From Murimonas intestini (GTDB lineage Bacteria; Bacillota; Clostridia; Lachnospirales; Lachnospiraceae), in NCBI GenBank assembly GCA_003148945.1, contig QGGY01000017.1, forward strand, positions 62,001-126,000: a stretch of 64,000 bases of DNA, in the 5' to 3' direction. The notes beneath the pieces are model-generated. The model saw only the letters and a program-made list of their open reading frames with translations, made no database searches and was not told the origin of the DNA. How positions within the stretch are numbered: position 1 is the stretch's first letter; every line of letters starts with the position of its first letter. Position numbers and translations under genes: made by a program. This document shows positions 51,068 to 60,615 of this stretch, piece by piece.

Positions 51068-52840
51068 TTGAAAAAGAAAGCAATAGCAGGCGGAATAGTA
51101 CTTTATGTTATAGTGGTACTTGCCCTGAGAATTGGGGATCTGCCATATGAAAAAAATGGGGAAGCGGATCTGGGAGCTGTGCAGATAGAAACAGGACAGG
51201 TCACAGACAATGTACCACAGACAGATGTGCCGGAGAACAGCAGACAGTTTGAAACAGTCAATAATACGCGGGAATATTCAGACGCTGACAGCCAGGAACT
51301 TTATAATGAAACTTCAAGAGTGAGCCTGATGCCAGGGGATACGGAAGATATTATAAAACAAAAAGCATTGCCGGCACTGGAGCGTATGGCACAGGAGGAC
51401 CAGAAGGAATTAATGGGGAATCTCCAGGTGTTGAAAAGGATAGAGAATTTAGGCGCGGTGACAGAAGAGTTTAATACTCCGGAATACAACTGGAAAGTAT
51501 TGTATCAGGATTCAATAAACACTGTAGATGCTTTCCTCAGCAACTTTACTGAAAAAGTGATATTTGACGGGGATAAAGCTTCTGAACTGAATGTATTTCT
51601 CGATGAAAATGCAGGAAAAGTAGTAGAAATAGCAGCAGATAAGATCGAACTGGATGAGACGATAAGTGTTCCGTCAAACAGTTATCTTAATGGAAATGGT
51701 GTTATTATTACAGGAGAAAACTCTCTGGATTATGGCGTACTGCTTGAGAATGCAGAGAATATTTGCCTGCAGAACCTGCATTTTGCCGGCGGTATGAAGC
51801 ATGCAGTTTATATCATTTCATCGGAGAATGTACTGCTGAACAAAAATATAGTTGAACAGTCAGAGAACAAAGGGATAGTAGTGATGGGGACTAACAGCTA
51901 TATTAACCTTGTGAAAAACCAGATCTTTGAAAATGGAGATGGTGCGGTATTTTTAAATGGAAAGATAACTAACTGTATTATAGAAAACAATGTTATTATG
52001 AATAACAGAGGGGCAAATAATTTCAATGCCGGGATTTCAATTTCCTCAATTCCGATAACGGACTTAAAGACACCATATAATGCAGCACAAGATGAGTATT
52101 TGTATGATATTACAGAGGTGCCGTATAACAATGTAATACGTGGGAATGAAATAAAGAATGGATTTTCTTCTGGAATATATTCCCATGGAGGATACCAGAA
52201 CTACATCATTGACAATAATATCGTCGAAAATGATAAAGAGGGAATCTGCCTTGATTTCGGAAGCTATGGCAATTATATAGCTAACAATGATATCATACAA
52301 AATGGGGGCAGGAGAAAACAGTCTGATACAGACCTGGAAAATGATTTTATTAAAGATCTGGGCAGGCTGGAGGATGGTTCGTCACCAGCTAAATTGCCGG
52401 GGATTTCACTGGATAATGCAGCTTATAATATTATCATGGCAAACAATATTGATGGGAACTATGGAAGCGGGGTAAAAATGGTACGTTCAGGCTACCGCAA
52501 TCTTATTATTGAGAATATCATAAGTGATAATAATATTGGCGAGAATCAGACGTTTCATTTCTTCGGCGTAGAACTGGGTTATGCACAGCAGCCGGATCAG
52601 CCTGTGGAGGGGATGGATTTTACCTCAGATTATGAGAATATCGTTTGCAGAAATATTATAAGCGGAGGACATTATTCAGGAATATTTCTGGCGGAAGAGG
52701 CTTACTGTAATGACATGATAGATAATGTGATTCTGGATTGTAAATTGTTTTCTGTAGAATGCTTGAGCGATAAGTTTAACAGTACATTGAATAATGATAC
52801 TAATGTAGCGGCAAGCGGGATAGAATTAATAAAAAATTAG
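51068..52840 (+). CDS. Membrane-anchored right-handed beta-helix protein
   Basis: The 590-residue protein starts at TTG 51068 with GAGGAAAGA 5-9 bp upstream. One N-terminal hydrophobic helix (KAIAGGIVLYVIVVLAL) anchors it outside the cell. A helical region reaches about residue 170. From there to the end are parallel beta-helix coils rich in asparagine ladders (NNIVENDKEGICLDF, NYIANNDIIQNGG, NLIIENIISDNN). The family includes polysaccharide lyases, epimerases and NosD-like proteins. Glycan processing or C5-epimerisation outside the cell is a possibility, not shown. Confidence 0.85.
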   Translation: MKKKAIAGGIVLYVIVVLALRIGDLPYEKNGEADLGAVQIETGQVTDNVPQTDVPENSRQFETVNNTREYSDADSQELYNETSRVSLMPGDTEDIIKQKALPALERMAQEDQKELMGNLQVLKRIENLGAVTEEFNTPEYNWKVLYQDSINTVDAFLSNFTEKVIFDGDKASELNVFLDENAGKVVEIAADKIELDETISVPSNSYLNGNGVIITGENSLDYGVLLENAENICLQNLHFAGGMKHAVYIISSENVLLNKNIVEQSENKGIVVMGTNSYINLVKNQIFENGDGAVFLNGKITNCIIENNVIMNNRGANNFNAGISISSIPITDLKTPYNAAQDEYLYDITEVPYNNVIRGNEIKNGFSSGIYSHGGYQNYIIDNNIVENDKEGICLDFGSYGNYIANNDIIQNGGRRKQSDTDLENDFIKDLGRLEDGSSPAKLPGISLDNAAYNIIMANNIDGNYGSGVKMVRSGYRNLIIENIISDNNIGENQTFHFFGVELGYAQQPDQPVEGMDFTSDYENIVCRNIISGGHYSGIFLAEEAYCNDMIDNVILDCKLFSVECLSDKFNSTLNNDTNVAASGIELIKN

Positions 52841-52852
52841 AGGAAATATAGT

Positions 52853-54355
52853 ATGATAAAGGTCAGATTTAAATCACTTGCGATAATAGCGTATTTGTAT
52901 ATTACTATACCAATTTTTATTTTTTTTGGTACATGGCTAAAATTATATATAGGCATACCTATGGCTGCTGTATTTGGATTTGGCCTTTGGAAAATGTTAA
53001 AAAAGGATTATTTTGGTCATATGGGAGTTCTTGAAGTCCCGAGAAAGGCCTTGATAGTTTCTTGTATTCTTTTATTGACATGGGTGTGGGTATCGGGAAA
53101 TGGGGGCTTTTTTTATCAGACTTGGGATCAGCATTGGAGAAATGCTGTTTTAAGAGATTTAATTAATTATAGTTGGCCAGTGGTGTATCCTGAGACTGGG
53201 GGCGGATTGGTTTACTATTTAATGCATTGGATAGTGCCTGCTATTTTTGGCAAGTTATTTGGATGGACAGCCGCCAATATTGTACTGTTTATTTGGACGA
53301 CGTTAGGAGTTCTATTAACGTTCTTTTTGTTGCTTTATATATGCAAAGCATGTAAAAGCTGGCATGTTATAACGATTAGCATCGTATTTATAACTTTTAG
53401 TGGTTTAAACCAGATTGGTATGGCACTGATGGATTTAATTGGAAAAGGTACATATGGTCTGACTGTTTTAGGTAGTGAAGGGCAGGCATTTTCAACAGAT
53501 GCGTGGCTTAATGGAATTAATGGTATACAGTATTCCAGTAATAACACTTTACTAGCCTGGGTATATAATCAGACAATTGTACCGTGGATAGCGTTACCTC
53601 TGATTTTGGAAAATAGGAAGGTTAGAAATTTTGCATTTATTGGACTTTGCATACTTCCATATGCACCTTTACCTTTTTGTGGATTTTTAGCCTTGTTTAT
53701 AATACTTGCATGTATGTGGATGTTTCCAGTCATTAAGAAGAGGCAATTTAAATTATTGGCAGGTGAAGTATTTAGCGTACCGAATCTTTGCTCAATCTTT
53801 TCAGTATTTATTGTGTTTTTGTTATATTTTAAAAATAATGTCCAGGGTACAACTGTGGGTACTTATATACAAGAGGATATTAGTGTCAAACAGTTTTTAT
53901 TATTAATAATAGCGTTTGCGTTGTTTTGGCTGCTAAAAGTGGGGATTTATTATTTGTTACTTTTAAAGAATTATAAAAAGGATTTTCTTTTTGTGAGTAT
54001 AGGAATCGTACTTATGATTATTCCTTTTATAAAAATTGGGTCCAGTGCTGACTTTTGTATGCGTGCATCTATACCATGGACTTTTCTTTTGATGATTTAT
54101 GTTTTGCAGTATTTTATTAAAGAAGGAAAAAAGAGTGATAAGATGTTGACCAGGGTATGTCTTATTATAGTGCTGACGCTGGGGGGGTATAATATATTTA
54201 CAGATACTGTATGGGAGGTAAAGCAGATTTATATGCATCGGCAGTTCCCTATAGTAGCTGATGAAAAAGGCAGTTTTGAAAATGATAAAGGCGGCGGCAA
54301 TTTTGTGACAGACAATGCTGATGAAAAAGCATTTTATAAATATTTAGGAAGATAG
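52853..54355 (+). CDS. Polytopic membrane protein of the glycan locus, function unknown
   Basis: The 500-residue protein is strongly AT-rich in codon choice and has about 12 hydrophobic helices. A large external loop after the third helix contains FFYQTWDQHWRNAVLRDLINYSWPVVYP, with an acidic D.H pair recalling GT-C glycosyltransferases. A second loop holds GQAFSTDAWLNGINGIQYSSNN. I cannot name the family. A polymerase or GT-C transferase is plausible given that no recognisable Wzy is otherwise present. AGAGGAAATATAGT precedes the ATG. Confidence 0.75.
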   Translation: MIKVRFKSLAIIAYLYITIPIFIFFGTWLKLYIGIPMAAVFGFGLWKMLKKDYFGHMGVLEVPRKALIVSCILLLTWVWVSGNGGFFYQTWDQHWRNAVLRDLINYSWPVVYPETGGGLVYYLMHWIVPAIFGKLFGWTAANIVLFIWTTLGVLLTFFLLLYICKACKSWHVITISIVFITFSGLNQIGMALMDLIGKGTYGLTVLGSEGQAFSTDAWLNGINGIQYSSNNTLLAWVYNQTIVPWIALPLILENRKVRNFAFIGLCILPYAPLPFCGFLALFIILACMWMFPVIKKRQFKLLAGEVFSVPNLCSIFSVFIVFLLYFKNNVQGTTVGTYIQEDISVKQFLLLIIAFALFWLLKVGIYYLLLLKNYKKDFLFVSIGIVLMIIPFIKIGSSADFCMRASIPWTFLLMIYVLQYFIKEGKKSDKMLTRVCLIIVLTLGGYNIFTDTVWEVKQIYMHRQFPIVADEKGSFENDKGGGNFVTDNADEKAFYKYLGR

Positions 54356-54371
54356 ATAGGAGGAAATGGTT

Positions 54372-55145
54372 ATGAAGGTAGTCATACTAGCGGGAGGATT
54401 TGGAACCAGAATAAGTGAAGAGAGTCATCTGAAACCTAAACCCATGATAGAGATTGGAGAAAGACCTATACTATGGCATATTATGAAAGAGTATTCTTAT
54501 TATGGGTTTAATGAATTTGTAATCTGTCTTGGTTATAAACAATACATTATAAAAGAATTTTTTGCTGATTATTTTCTTCATACATCTGATATTACCTTTG
54601 ATTTAGCAAAAAATGAAATGAAAGTACATAATAATTATTCTGAACCATGGAAAGTAACTTTAGTAGATACAGGCCTTAATACCATGACAGGTGGCAGAAT
54701 AAAAAGGATAAAAGAGTATGTAGAGAATGATACTTTCATGATGACATATGGCGATGGAGTATCAGACATAAATGTCAGGGATTTGCTGGAGTATCATAAA
54801 AAGAATGGAAAGATTGCTACTCTTACAGCTGTGAACGTAGGGCAGCGGTTTGGTGTATTAGATATTTCGGGTAAGGATAATTCAATAAGGGCATTCAGAG
54901 AAAAGGCTGAGTCTGACGGAAGCAGGATAAATGCAGGGTATATGGTATTGGAGCCAGCTGTTTTTGATTATATTGATGGAGATAATACTGTTTTTGAACA
55001 AGAGCCTTTGCGGGCACTGGCAAATATGGGTGAATTATGTGCATATAAGCATAATGGCTTTTGGCAGTGTATGGATACTCAGCGTGAAAAGGAAAAATTA
55101 GAAAAAATGTGGGCAACTGGACAGGCCCCATGGAAAGTGTGGTAA
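54372..55145 (+). CDS. rfbF: Glucose-1-phosphate cytidylyltransferase
   Basis: From the ATG at 54372, 8 bp after AGGAGG (an ATG at 54366 is too close to it), the protein has 257 residues. The nucleotidyltransferase loop VVILAGGFGTRISEESHLKPKPMIEIG, the family segment WHIMKEYSYYGFNEFVICLGYKQYIIKEFF and TGGRIKRIKEYV are diagnostic of RfbF/DdhA. It makes CDP-glucose from CTP and glucose-1-phosphate, the first step of CDP-3,6-dideoxyhexose synthesis. rfbG follows 2 bp downstream. Confidence 0.96.
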   Translation: MKVVILAGGFGTRISEESHLKPKPMIEIGERPILWHIMKEYSYYGFNEFVICLGYKQYIIKEFFADYFLHTSDITFDLAKNEMKVHNNYSEPWKVTLVDTGLNTMTGGRIKRIKEYVENDTFMMTYGDGVSDINVRDLLEYHKKNGKIATLTAVNVGQRFGVLDISGKDNSIRAFREKAESDGSRINAGYMVLEPAVFDYIDGDNTVFEQEPLRALANMGELCAYKHNGFWQCMDTQREKEKLEKMWATGQAPWKVW

Positions 55146-55147
55146 TT

Positions 55148-56194
55148 ATGCTGGATTTTTATAAAGGCAAAAGAGTCCTGGTAACGGGACATTCGGGATT
55201 TAAAGGTGCCTGGATGTGCAAAATTCTGATTAATGCAGGGGCTAAGGTTACAGGATTTGCCCTAAAGCCTCCTACCGAGCCTAACCTGTTAAGTATGTGC
55301 GGCATAGCAGCAGAGATGGAATCTATAACAGGGGATATTAGGGATTACGAACATTTAAGCGATGTGTTCCGGAAGGTACAGCCGGAAATAGTATTTCACC
55401 TGGCTGCACAGCCTATTGTAAGGGATTCATATAAAAATCCGTTATATACATATGAAACGAATGTGATGGGAACAGTTAATGTCTGCGAATGTATAAGACA
55501 GAATTCTTGCGTGAAATCCTTTTTGAATGTTACGACTGATAAGGTTTACGAAAATAAAGAATGGGAGTGGGGATATAGGGAAAATGAGCCGCTTGATGGT
55601 TATGATCCGTATTCAAACAGTAAATCCTGCTCGGAACTTATCACTCACAGCTATAAGAGATCCTTTTTTGATAAAATGGGAACGTCAGTATCGACAGCCA
55701 GAGCAGGAAATGTGATTGGGGGCGGTGATTTTGCAAATGACCGTATTATACCAGACTGCATAAGAGCAGCAAAGAAGAAAGAAAACATCATAGTCCGTAA
55801 TCCACATTCCACAAGGCCGTACCAACATGTCTTGGAGCCCCTGAATGTTTATTTAATGATTGCTGAGATGCAGTATATGGACTGTGCATATGCTGATTAT
55901 TATAATGTTGGTCCGGATGATTGTGATTGCCTGACAACAGGTGAACTTGTTGATTTATTTTGCGAAAAATGGGGAAGCGGGATTCGTTGGGAGAACAAGT
56001 GTGTAGAAGGGCCGCACGAAGCTAACTTTTTGAAACTGGACTGTTCTAAGATAAAACGTGTTTTTGGATGGCGTCCGCGGTGGCATATAGAGGAGGCAAT
56101 TGAAAAGACAGTAGAGTGGTCAAAGATATATGTTGAGGGCGGTGATGTATCAGCCTGCCTTGACAGGCAAATCCTGGAGTTTTTTGCGGGTTGA
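55148..56194 (+). CDS. rfbG: CDP-glucose 4,6-dehydratase
   Basis: The 348-residue SDR enzyme starts at ATG 55148 (MLDFYKGKRVLVTGHSGFKG); a longer frame from 55109 runs back into rfbF. The NAD loop is TGHSGFKGAWM, with HLAAQPIVRDSYKNPLYTYETN, TTDKVYENKEWEWGYREN and the YSNSKSCSE YxxxK motif, all typical of RfbG/DdhB. It converts CDP-glucose to CDP-4-keto-6-deoxyglucose. The 171-bp gap after it holds the promoter for the next gene. Confidence 0.96.
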   Translation: MLDFYKGKRVLVTGHSGFKGAWMCKILINAGAKVTGFALKPPTEPNLLSMCGIAAEMESITGDIRDYEHLSDVFRKVQPEIVFHLAAQPIVRDSYKNPLYTYETNVMGTVNVCECIRQNSCVKSFLNVTTDKVYENKEWEWGYRENEPLDGYDPYSNSKSCSELITHSYKRSFFDKMGTSVSTARAGNVIGGGDFANDRIIPDCIRAAKKKENIIVRNPHSTRPYQHVLEPLNVYLMIAEMQYMDCAYADYYNVGPDDCDCLTTGELVDLFCEKWGSGIRWENKCVEGPHEANFLKLDCSKIKRVFGWRPRWHIEEAIEKTVEWSKIYVEGGDVSACLDRQILEFFAG

Positions 56195-56223
56195 GAAAAG
56201 AAAAAGAGGATTTTATTAAAACC

Positions 56224-56252
56224 TTGTCATAATATGAAAAAAGTGTTACAAT
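56224..56252 (+). promoter_or_regulatory. Promoter upstream of rfbH
   Basis: TTGTCA (56224-56229) and TACAAT (56247-56252), 17 bp apart, sit 114 bp before the rfbH start. Confidence 0.6.
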
Positions 56253-56365
56253 GGGTGACAGAAATGTGATAAGTGGCAACTAAAGATAAGGTATGAAGTC
56301 TGATAATAGGTAATAGATATGTTATGCTATATCACATATTATTTTAGTAAGGAGTTAAAACGTTA

Positions 56366-57700
56366 ATGTTTGAAAATAAAACAGAACTTGAGGCAAAAAA
56401 TGAAATATTAAATATGGTAAAAGTTTACTGTGATACTTATCATATTAAGAAAGAGTACCAAAGGGGTGACCGTATTCCTTATGCTTCGAGAGTATATGAC
56501 AGCACTGAGATGGTTAACCTTGTAGACAGTTCTTTAGAATTTTGGCTGACGTCAGGAAGATATACGGAAAGATTTGAGAAAGAATTTTCTAAATATTTGG
56601 GAATACGTTATTGTTCCCTTGTCAATTCTGGATCTTCAGCGAATCTATGCGCGTTTATGGCTTTAACATCTCCTTTATTAGGAGAGCGAAGCATAAAAAG
56701 AGGGGATGAAGTAATTACTGTAGCTGCCGGCTTTCCGACTACAGTAGCTCCAGCTATACAATATGGAGCGGTGCCTGTATTTGTAGATGTGACAATCCCA
56801 CAGTACAATATTGATGTGGATCAATTAGAAGCGGCGTTATCTGAAAAGACAAAAGCTGTTATGGTGGCTCATACTTTAGGAAATCCATTTGATTTGAAGC
56901 ATGTAAAAGAATTTTGCGATAAAAATAATCTGTGGCTGATTGAGGATAATTGTGATGCTTTAGGAAGCAAATATTTGATTAATGGAGAAGAAAAGTTTAC
57001 AGGAACGATAGGTGATATTGGTACATCTAGTTTTTATCCTCCACATCATATGACTATGGGAGAAGGGGGAGCTGTATATACAGATAATCCTCTGTTGAAT
57101 AAATGTATACGTTCATTCCGTGACTGGGGGCGTGACTGTATCTGCTCATCAGGTCATGATAATATGTGCGGACATCGTTTCGACAGACAATATGGGGAAC
57201 TGCCGTTGGGATATGATCATAAATATGTATATTCGCATTTTGGTTATAATTTGAAGGCTACAGATATGCAGGCTGCAGTCGGATGTGCCCAATTAGAAAA
57301 GTTCCCTTCCTTCGTTGAAAAGAGGCGTCATAATTTTGAACGTTTATACAATGCACTGTCCGGTTTAGAGGATAAGTTGATTCTTCCTGTTGCATGTCCA
57401 GATTCTAAGCCAAGCTGGTTTGGATTTTTGATTACATGCAAAGCAGGTGTGAATAGAAATGAAGTAGTCCGGGCAATAGAAAATCAGGGAGTGCAGACTA
57501 GAATGCTCTTTGCGGGAAATTTGATCAAGCATCCGTGTTTTGATGAAATGAGGGCAAGCAAAGAAGGGTACCGGGTTATTGGAAATTTGGAGAATACAGA
57601 CCGTATAATGAATGATACGTTTTGGGTTGGAGTTTATCCTGGAATGAATGATGAAATGATTGATTATATGGCTGAGGTTATTAGAAAGGCTGTAGTGTGA
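56366..57700 (+). CDS. rfbH: CDP-6-deoxy-4-hexulose 3-dehydrase (E1, RfbH/DdhC)
   Basis: The 444-residue protein has the aspartate-aminotransferase fold, but the PLP lysine is replaced by histidine (YPPHHMTMGEGGA, His227-His228), the hallmark of the E1 deoxygenase. The [2Fe-2S] cysteines are present as Cys196, Cys258, Cys260 and Cys268 (C-x61-C-x-C-x7-C), with about four extra residues in the first spacer compared with the C-x57 spacing I recall for the family. E1 uses PMP and removes the C3 hydroxyl of CDP-4-keto-6-deoxyglucose together with a reductase, E3, which is not in the window. The next gene suggests where the product goes. Confidence 0.95.
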   Translation: MFENKTELEAKNEILNMVKVYCDTYHIKKEYQRGDRIPYASRVYDSTEMVNLVDSSLEFWLTSGRYTERFEKEFSKYLGIRYCSLVNSGSSANLCAFMALTSPLLGERSIKRGDEVITVAAGFPTTVAPAIQYGAVPVFVDVTIPQYNIDVDQLEAALSEKTKAVMVAHTLGNPFDLKHVKEFCDKNNLWLIEDNCDALGSKYLINGEEKFTGTIGDIGTSSFYPPHHMTMGEGGAVYTDNPLLNKCIRSFRDWGRDCICSSGHDNMCGHRFDRQYGELPLGYDHKYVYSHFGYNLKATDMQAAVGCAQLEKFPSFVEKRRHNFERLYNALSGLEDKLILPVACPDSKPSWFGFLITCKAGVNRNEVVRAIENQGVQTRMLFAGNLIKHPCFDEMRASKEGYRVIGNLENTDRIMNDTFWVGVYPGMNDEMIDYMAEVIRKAVV

Positions 57701-57748
57701 AACCTTAAGTTAGTTACTTGAGGAATGAAAAGATAAGGGGGTAAAGTA

Positions 57749-59590
57749 ATGAGACAAAGGCTGGCAGATTATGTAGCGGATTTTTTAGTGGCAAAAGGGA
57801 TAACTGATTGTTTTATGGTGGTAGGCGGTGGTGCTATGCATCTCAATGATGCTTTTGGACACAAGGAAGGACTACATTGTACATATAATCATCATGAACA
57901 GGCTTCTGCTATCGCAGCCGAGGCGTATGCGAGGGTCAATAATAAAATTGCGGCTGTCTGTGTTACTACAGGACCAGGAGGGACGAATGCTATCACAGGT
58001 GTTGTCGGGGGATGGCTTGACTCAGTACCGATGCTTATTATATCTGGCCAGGTCCGTTATGATACGACTGCACGGTATGCGGAACGCTATACTGAGGGGC
58101 ATCCTTTACGTGCAGCAGGTGATCAGGAATTCGATATCACCAAAGCAGTAGGATGTATGTGCAAATATGCAGTCATGCTTGAGGAAGCCAACCAGATCAG
58201 ATATGTGCTGGAAAAGGCATATTATCTTGCACTTTCAGGTCGTTGTGGCCCATGCTGGATTGATATCCCTGTGGACTACCAGGGATGTTACATAGAGACA
58301 GATACACTTCCAGGTTATTCTCCTTCAGAGGATCCAGATGAAATGCCTGAGAAAGTGAGCGATGACGTTCTGGAATGCATTCTTGAAAAGGTGAGAACAT
58401 CCAGGAGGCCTGTATTGTATGCTGGAAATGGAATACGCCTCTCAGGAGGGTACCAGGCATTCCGGGAGGCAGTTGAAAATCTTGGTGTTCCTGTGGTCAC
58501 ATGTTGGGATTCTATTGATGCAATAGAAGACGCCAGTCCCCTCTACGTGGGACGCGGCGGTATTATGGGAGATCGCCCTGGAAATTTTGCTGTTCAGAAT
58601 GCTGACTTTGTACTGGCTGTAGGAAACAGGCTCTCAATCAGGCAAGTAGGATACAATTGGAAATCTTGGGCGAGGGAAGCGTATGTGGCGATGGTTGATA
58701 TAGATCCGGCTGAATTGAGGAAACATACGATTCATGTAGAACTTCCAGTTTGTGCAGATGCAAAGGACTTCTTTGAAGGACTGAACAGGAAGCTTACTAA
58801 AGTAAACAGCCCGCTTTTTAAAGGTAGGGAATGGCTTAACGCCTGCCAGGGGTGGAAACGGGATTATCCGGTAACATTACCCCAGCATTGGGAAGAAGAC
58901 GGGGCTTATGCAAATGTATATGCATTTATTAAATATCTCAGCAGCAGCCTTCCAGAAGGGAATATGACTGTTGTGAGTAATGGGAGTGCATGTGTTGTTG
59001 GAAGTCACAATTATGTGATTAAAAAGGATGCTCGTTTTCTGATTAACAGTGCAATTGCGAGCATGGGATATGGCTTACCAGCTGCAATTGGCGCTTGTAT
59101 TGCTTGTAGTAATGAAACAACGGTATGTCTGGAAGGTGATGGAAGCCTGATGATGAACTTGCAGGAACTGCAGACGGTATTACAAAACAAACTGCCAATT
59201 AAGCTGTTCTTGATAAATAATCAGGGCTATCATTCGATTAGACAGACGCAGAATAATCTATTTAGCGAGCACAGTAATGTGGGGATAGGACCAGAGAGTG
59301 GTGATTTATCCTTTCCAGATTATGAGAAAATTGCTAGAGCATTCGGTTGGCCGTATTACTCGGCACACAGTAATGCTGAAATGAAGGAAGCGGTTGATGT
59401 AGTCTTAGAAACAAAAGGGATGGCTTTCTGTGAGGTGTTCGTCTCACCGGATCAGAATTTCGAGCCGAAAAGTGCAACCAAACGTCTAGCGGACGGTACG
59501 CTTGTTAGTCCGCCGTTGGAGGATTTGGCACCGTTTTTAGGGCGCGAAGAAGTGCTAAAGAATCTGTTTATAACACCAGTAGATGAGTAA
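57749..59590 (+). CDS. TPP-dependent acetolactate-synthase-like enzyme, probable YerE-type sugar carboligase
   Basis: The 613-residue protein has the full three-domain TPP enzyme layout: the N-terminal Pyr domain with activating Glu50 (NHHEQASAIAAEAYAR), GPGGTNAITGVVGGWLDS, a middle domain, and the C-terminal PP domain with GDGS at 463-466 leading to NN at 490-491. It resembles acetohydroxyacid synthases, but no small subunit or ilv gene is near. Placed directly after rfbF-rfbG-rfbH and before an SDR, it fits YerE, which adds a two-carbon unit from pyruvate to C4 of CDP-4-keto-3,6-dideoxyglucose in yersiniose synthesis. The substrate is inferred from context. AAGGGGG precedes the ATG. Confidence 0.85.
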   Translation: MRQRLADYVADFLVAKGITDCFMVVGGGAMHLNDAFGHKEGLHCTYNHHEQASAIAAEAYARVNNKIAAVCVTTGPGGTNAITGVVGGWLDSVPMLIISGQVRYDTTARYAERYTEGHPLRAAGDQEFDITKAVGCMCKYAVMLEEANQIRYVLEKAYYLALSGRCGPCWIDIPVDYQGCYIETDTLPGYSPSEDPDEMPEKVSDDVLECILEKVRTSRRPVLYAGNGIRLSGGYQAFREAVENLGVPVVTCWDSIDAIEDASPLYVGRGGIMGDRPGNFAVQNADFVLAVGNRLSIRQVGYNWKSWAREAYVAMVDIDPAELRKHTIHVELPVCADAKDFFEGLNRKLTKVNSPLFKGREWLNACQGWKRDYPVTLPQHWEEDGAYANVYAFIKYLSSSLPEGNMTVVSNGSACVVGSHNYVIKKDARFLINSAIASMGYGLPAAIGACIACSNETTVCLEGDGSLMMNLQELQTVLQNKLPIKLFLINNQGYHSIRQTQNNLFSEHSNVGIGPESGDLSFPDYEKIARAFGWPYYSAHSNAEMKEAVDVVLETKGMAFCEVFVSPDQNFEPKSATKRLADGTLVSPPLEDLAPFLGREEVLKNLFITPVDE

Positions 59591-59614
59591 TTAGACCTAT
59601 AAGAAGTAAGGAAG

Positions 59615-59632
59615 GGGAGATTGATCTCTCCC
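59615..59632 (+). terminator. Weak terminator-like hairpin after the TPP enzyme gene
   Basis: GGGAGA (59615-59620) pairs with TCTCCC (59627-59632), followed by CTCTTATTTCTT. The short stem and interrupted T tract suggest at most partial termination or attenuation before the SDR gene. Confidence 0.35.
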
Positions 59633-59682
59633 TCTTATTTCTTCATGGGCCATAACAGTCCATTGAAAGGAAGAGGAATGCT

Positions 59683-60615
59683 ATGAGAAGAGCAATTGTT
59701 ACAGGCCCGACTGGTGCAATAGGAGTGGCATTAGTACAGAAACTGCTTGCTGAAGACACAGAAGTATATGCCGTGTGTCGGCCTTGTTCTACACGGCTCG
59801 GGAATCTTCCCAAGGACAAGCGGTTGCATGTCATTAGCTGTGATCTGTCACAGCTGAAAAACCTTAAGGAACAGATACCAGTGGCGTGTGATACCTTCTA
59901 TCATCTGGGTTGGGACGGGACCACGGGAAAGATGAGGAACGATGTATATGTACAGATACGTAATGTGTTCTATTGTGTGGATGCAGTTGAGGCGGCATAT
60001 GATTTGGGGTGCACTGTGTTTATTGGCACAGGTTCACAGGCAGAGTACGGACATTGTATATCTCGCTTGTCTGAAGCAACCCCGGAATCCCCTGATACCG
60101 GCTACGGAATTGCAAAACTCTGCGCCGGGAAGATGTCACGTCTCAAATGTGGTGAGTATGGAATCAAGCATATTTGGACAAGAATTCTGAGCGTTTATGG
60201 CCCTTACGATGGAGACGGTAGCTTGGTGATGACAGCAATAAAAGGGTTCCTGGAGGAAGAACCACCTATTTTAACTAGGTGTGAGCAATTGTGGGACTAT
60301 ATTTATTCGAAGGATGCTGCGGATATTCTCTATCAGCTTGCCCGGAAAGGGAACGACAAAAAGGTATACTGTGTAGGGAATGGTAAGGCAGTCCATCTTT
60401 CGGAGTATGTACAAGAAATAAAGAAAGCGTCTGGTGCTAGGTGTGTACCAGTTTTTGGTGGAATCCCTTATCCTTCAAATCAGGTCATGTACTTGTGTGC
60501 GGATACTTCAGCCTTAGAAGAAGACATCGGCTATTCTCCACAGTATACGTTCTGTGAGGGAATACAGGAGACTATAGAATGGTATAAAAAGGAAAAAGGT
60601 TATGAAAAAGATTAG
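59683..60615 (+). CDS. NAD-dependent epimerase/dehydratase-type reductase, possible YerF-like
   Basis: The 310-residue extended-SDR protein has the N-terminal Rossmann loop AIVTGPTGAIGVALVQ, FIGTGSQAEYGHCISRL and the catalytic YGIAK (YxxxK) motif. In CDP-dideoxysugar clusters this slot holds the 4-keto or side-chain reductase. After a YerE-like carboligase it would reduce the newly added acetyl group to hydroxyethyl (YerF role); a CDP-paratose or CDP-abequose synthase role is the alternative. AGGAAGAGG precedes the ATG. It overlaps the next GT2 gene by 14 bp. Confidence 0.82.
   Translation: MRRAIVTGPTGAIGVALVQKLLAEDTEVYAVCRPCSTRLGNLPKDKRLHVISCDLSQLKNLKEQIPVACDTFYHLGWDGTTGKMRNDVYVQIRNVFYCVDAVEAAYDLGCTVFIGTGSQAEYGHCISRLSEATPESPDTGYGIAKLCAGKMSRLKCGEYGIKHIWTRILSVYGPYDGDGSLVMTAIKGFLEEEPPILTRCEQLWDYIYSKDAADILYQLARKGNDKKVYCVGNGKAVHLSEYVQEIKKASGARCVPVFGGIPYPSNQVMYLCADTSALEEDIGYSPQYTFCEGIQETIEWYKKEKGYEKD

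Noticed and set aside
54372..55145. Cytidylyltransferase that could supply the missing LicC function
   Set aside because: The sequence is diagnostic of glucose-1-phosphate cytidylyltransferase and it is followed directly by rfbG; it is not a choline enzyme.
57749..59590. Biosynthetic acetolactate synthase large subunit (ilvB)
   Set aside because: No ilvN or ilvC neighbour. It is embedded in a CDP-dideoxysugar gene set, so a sugar-modifying carboligase fits better, though not proven.
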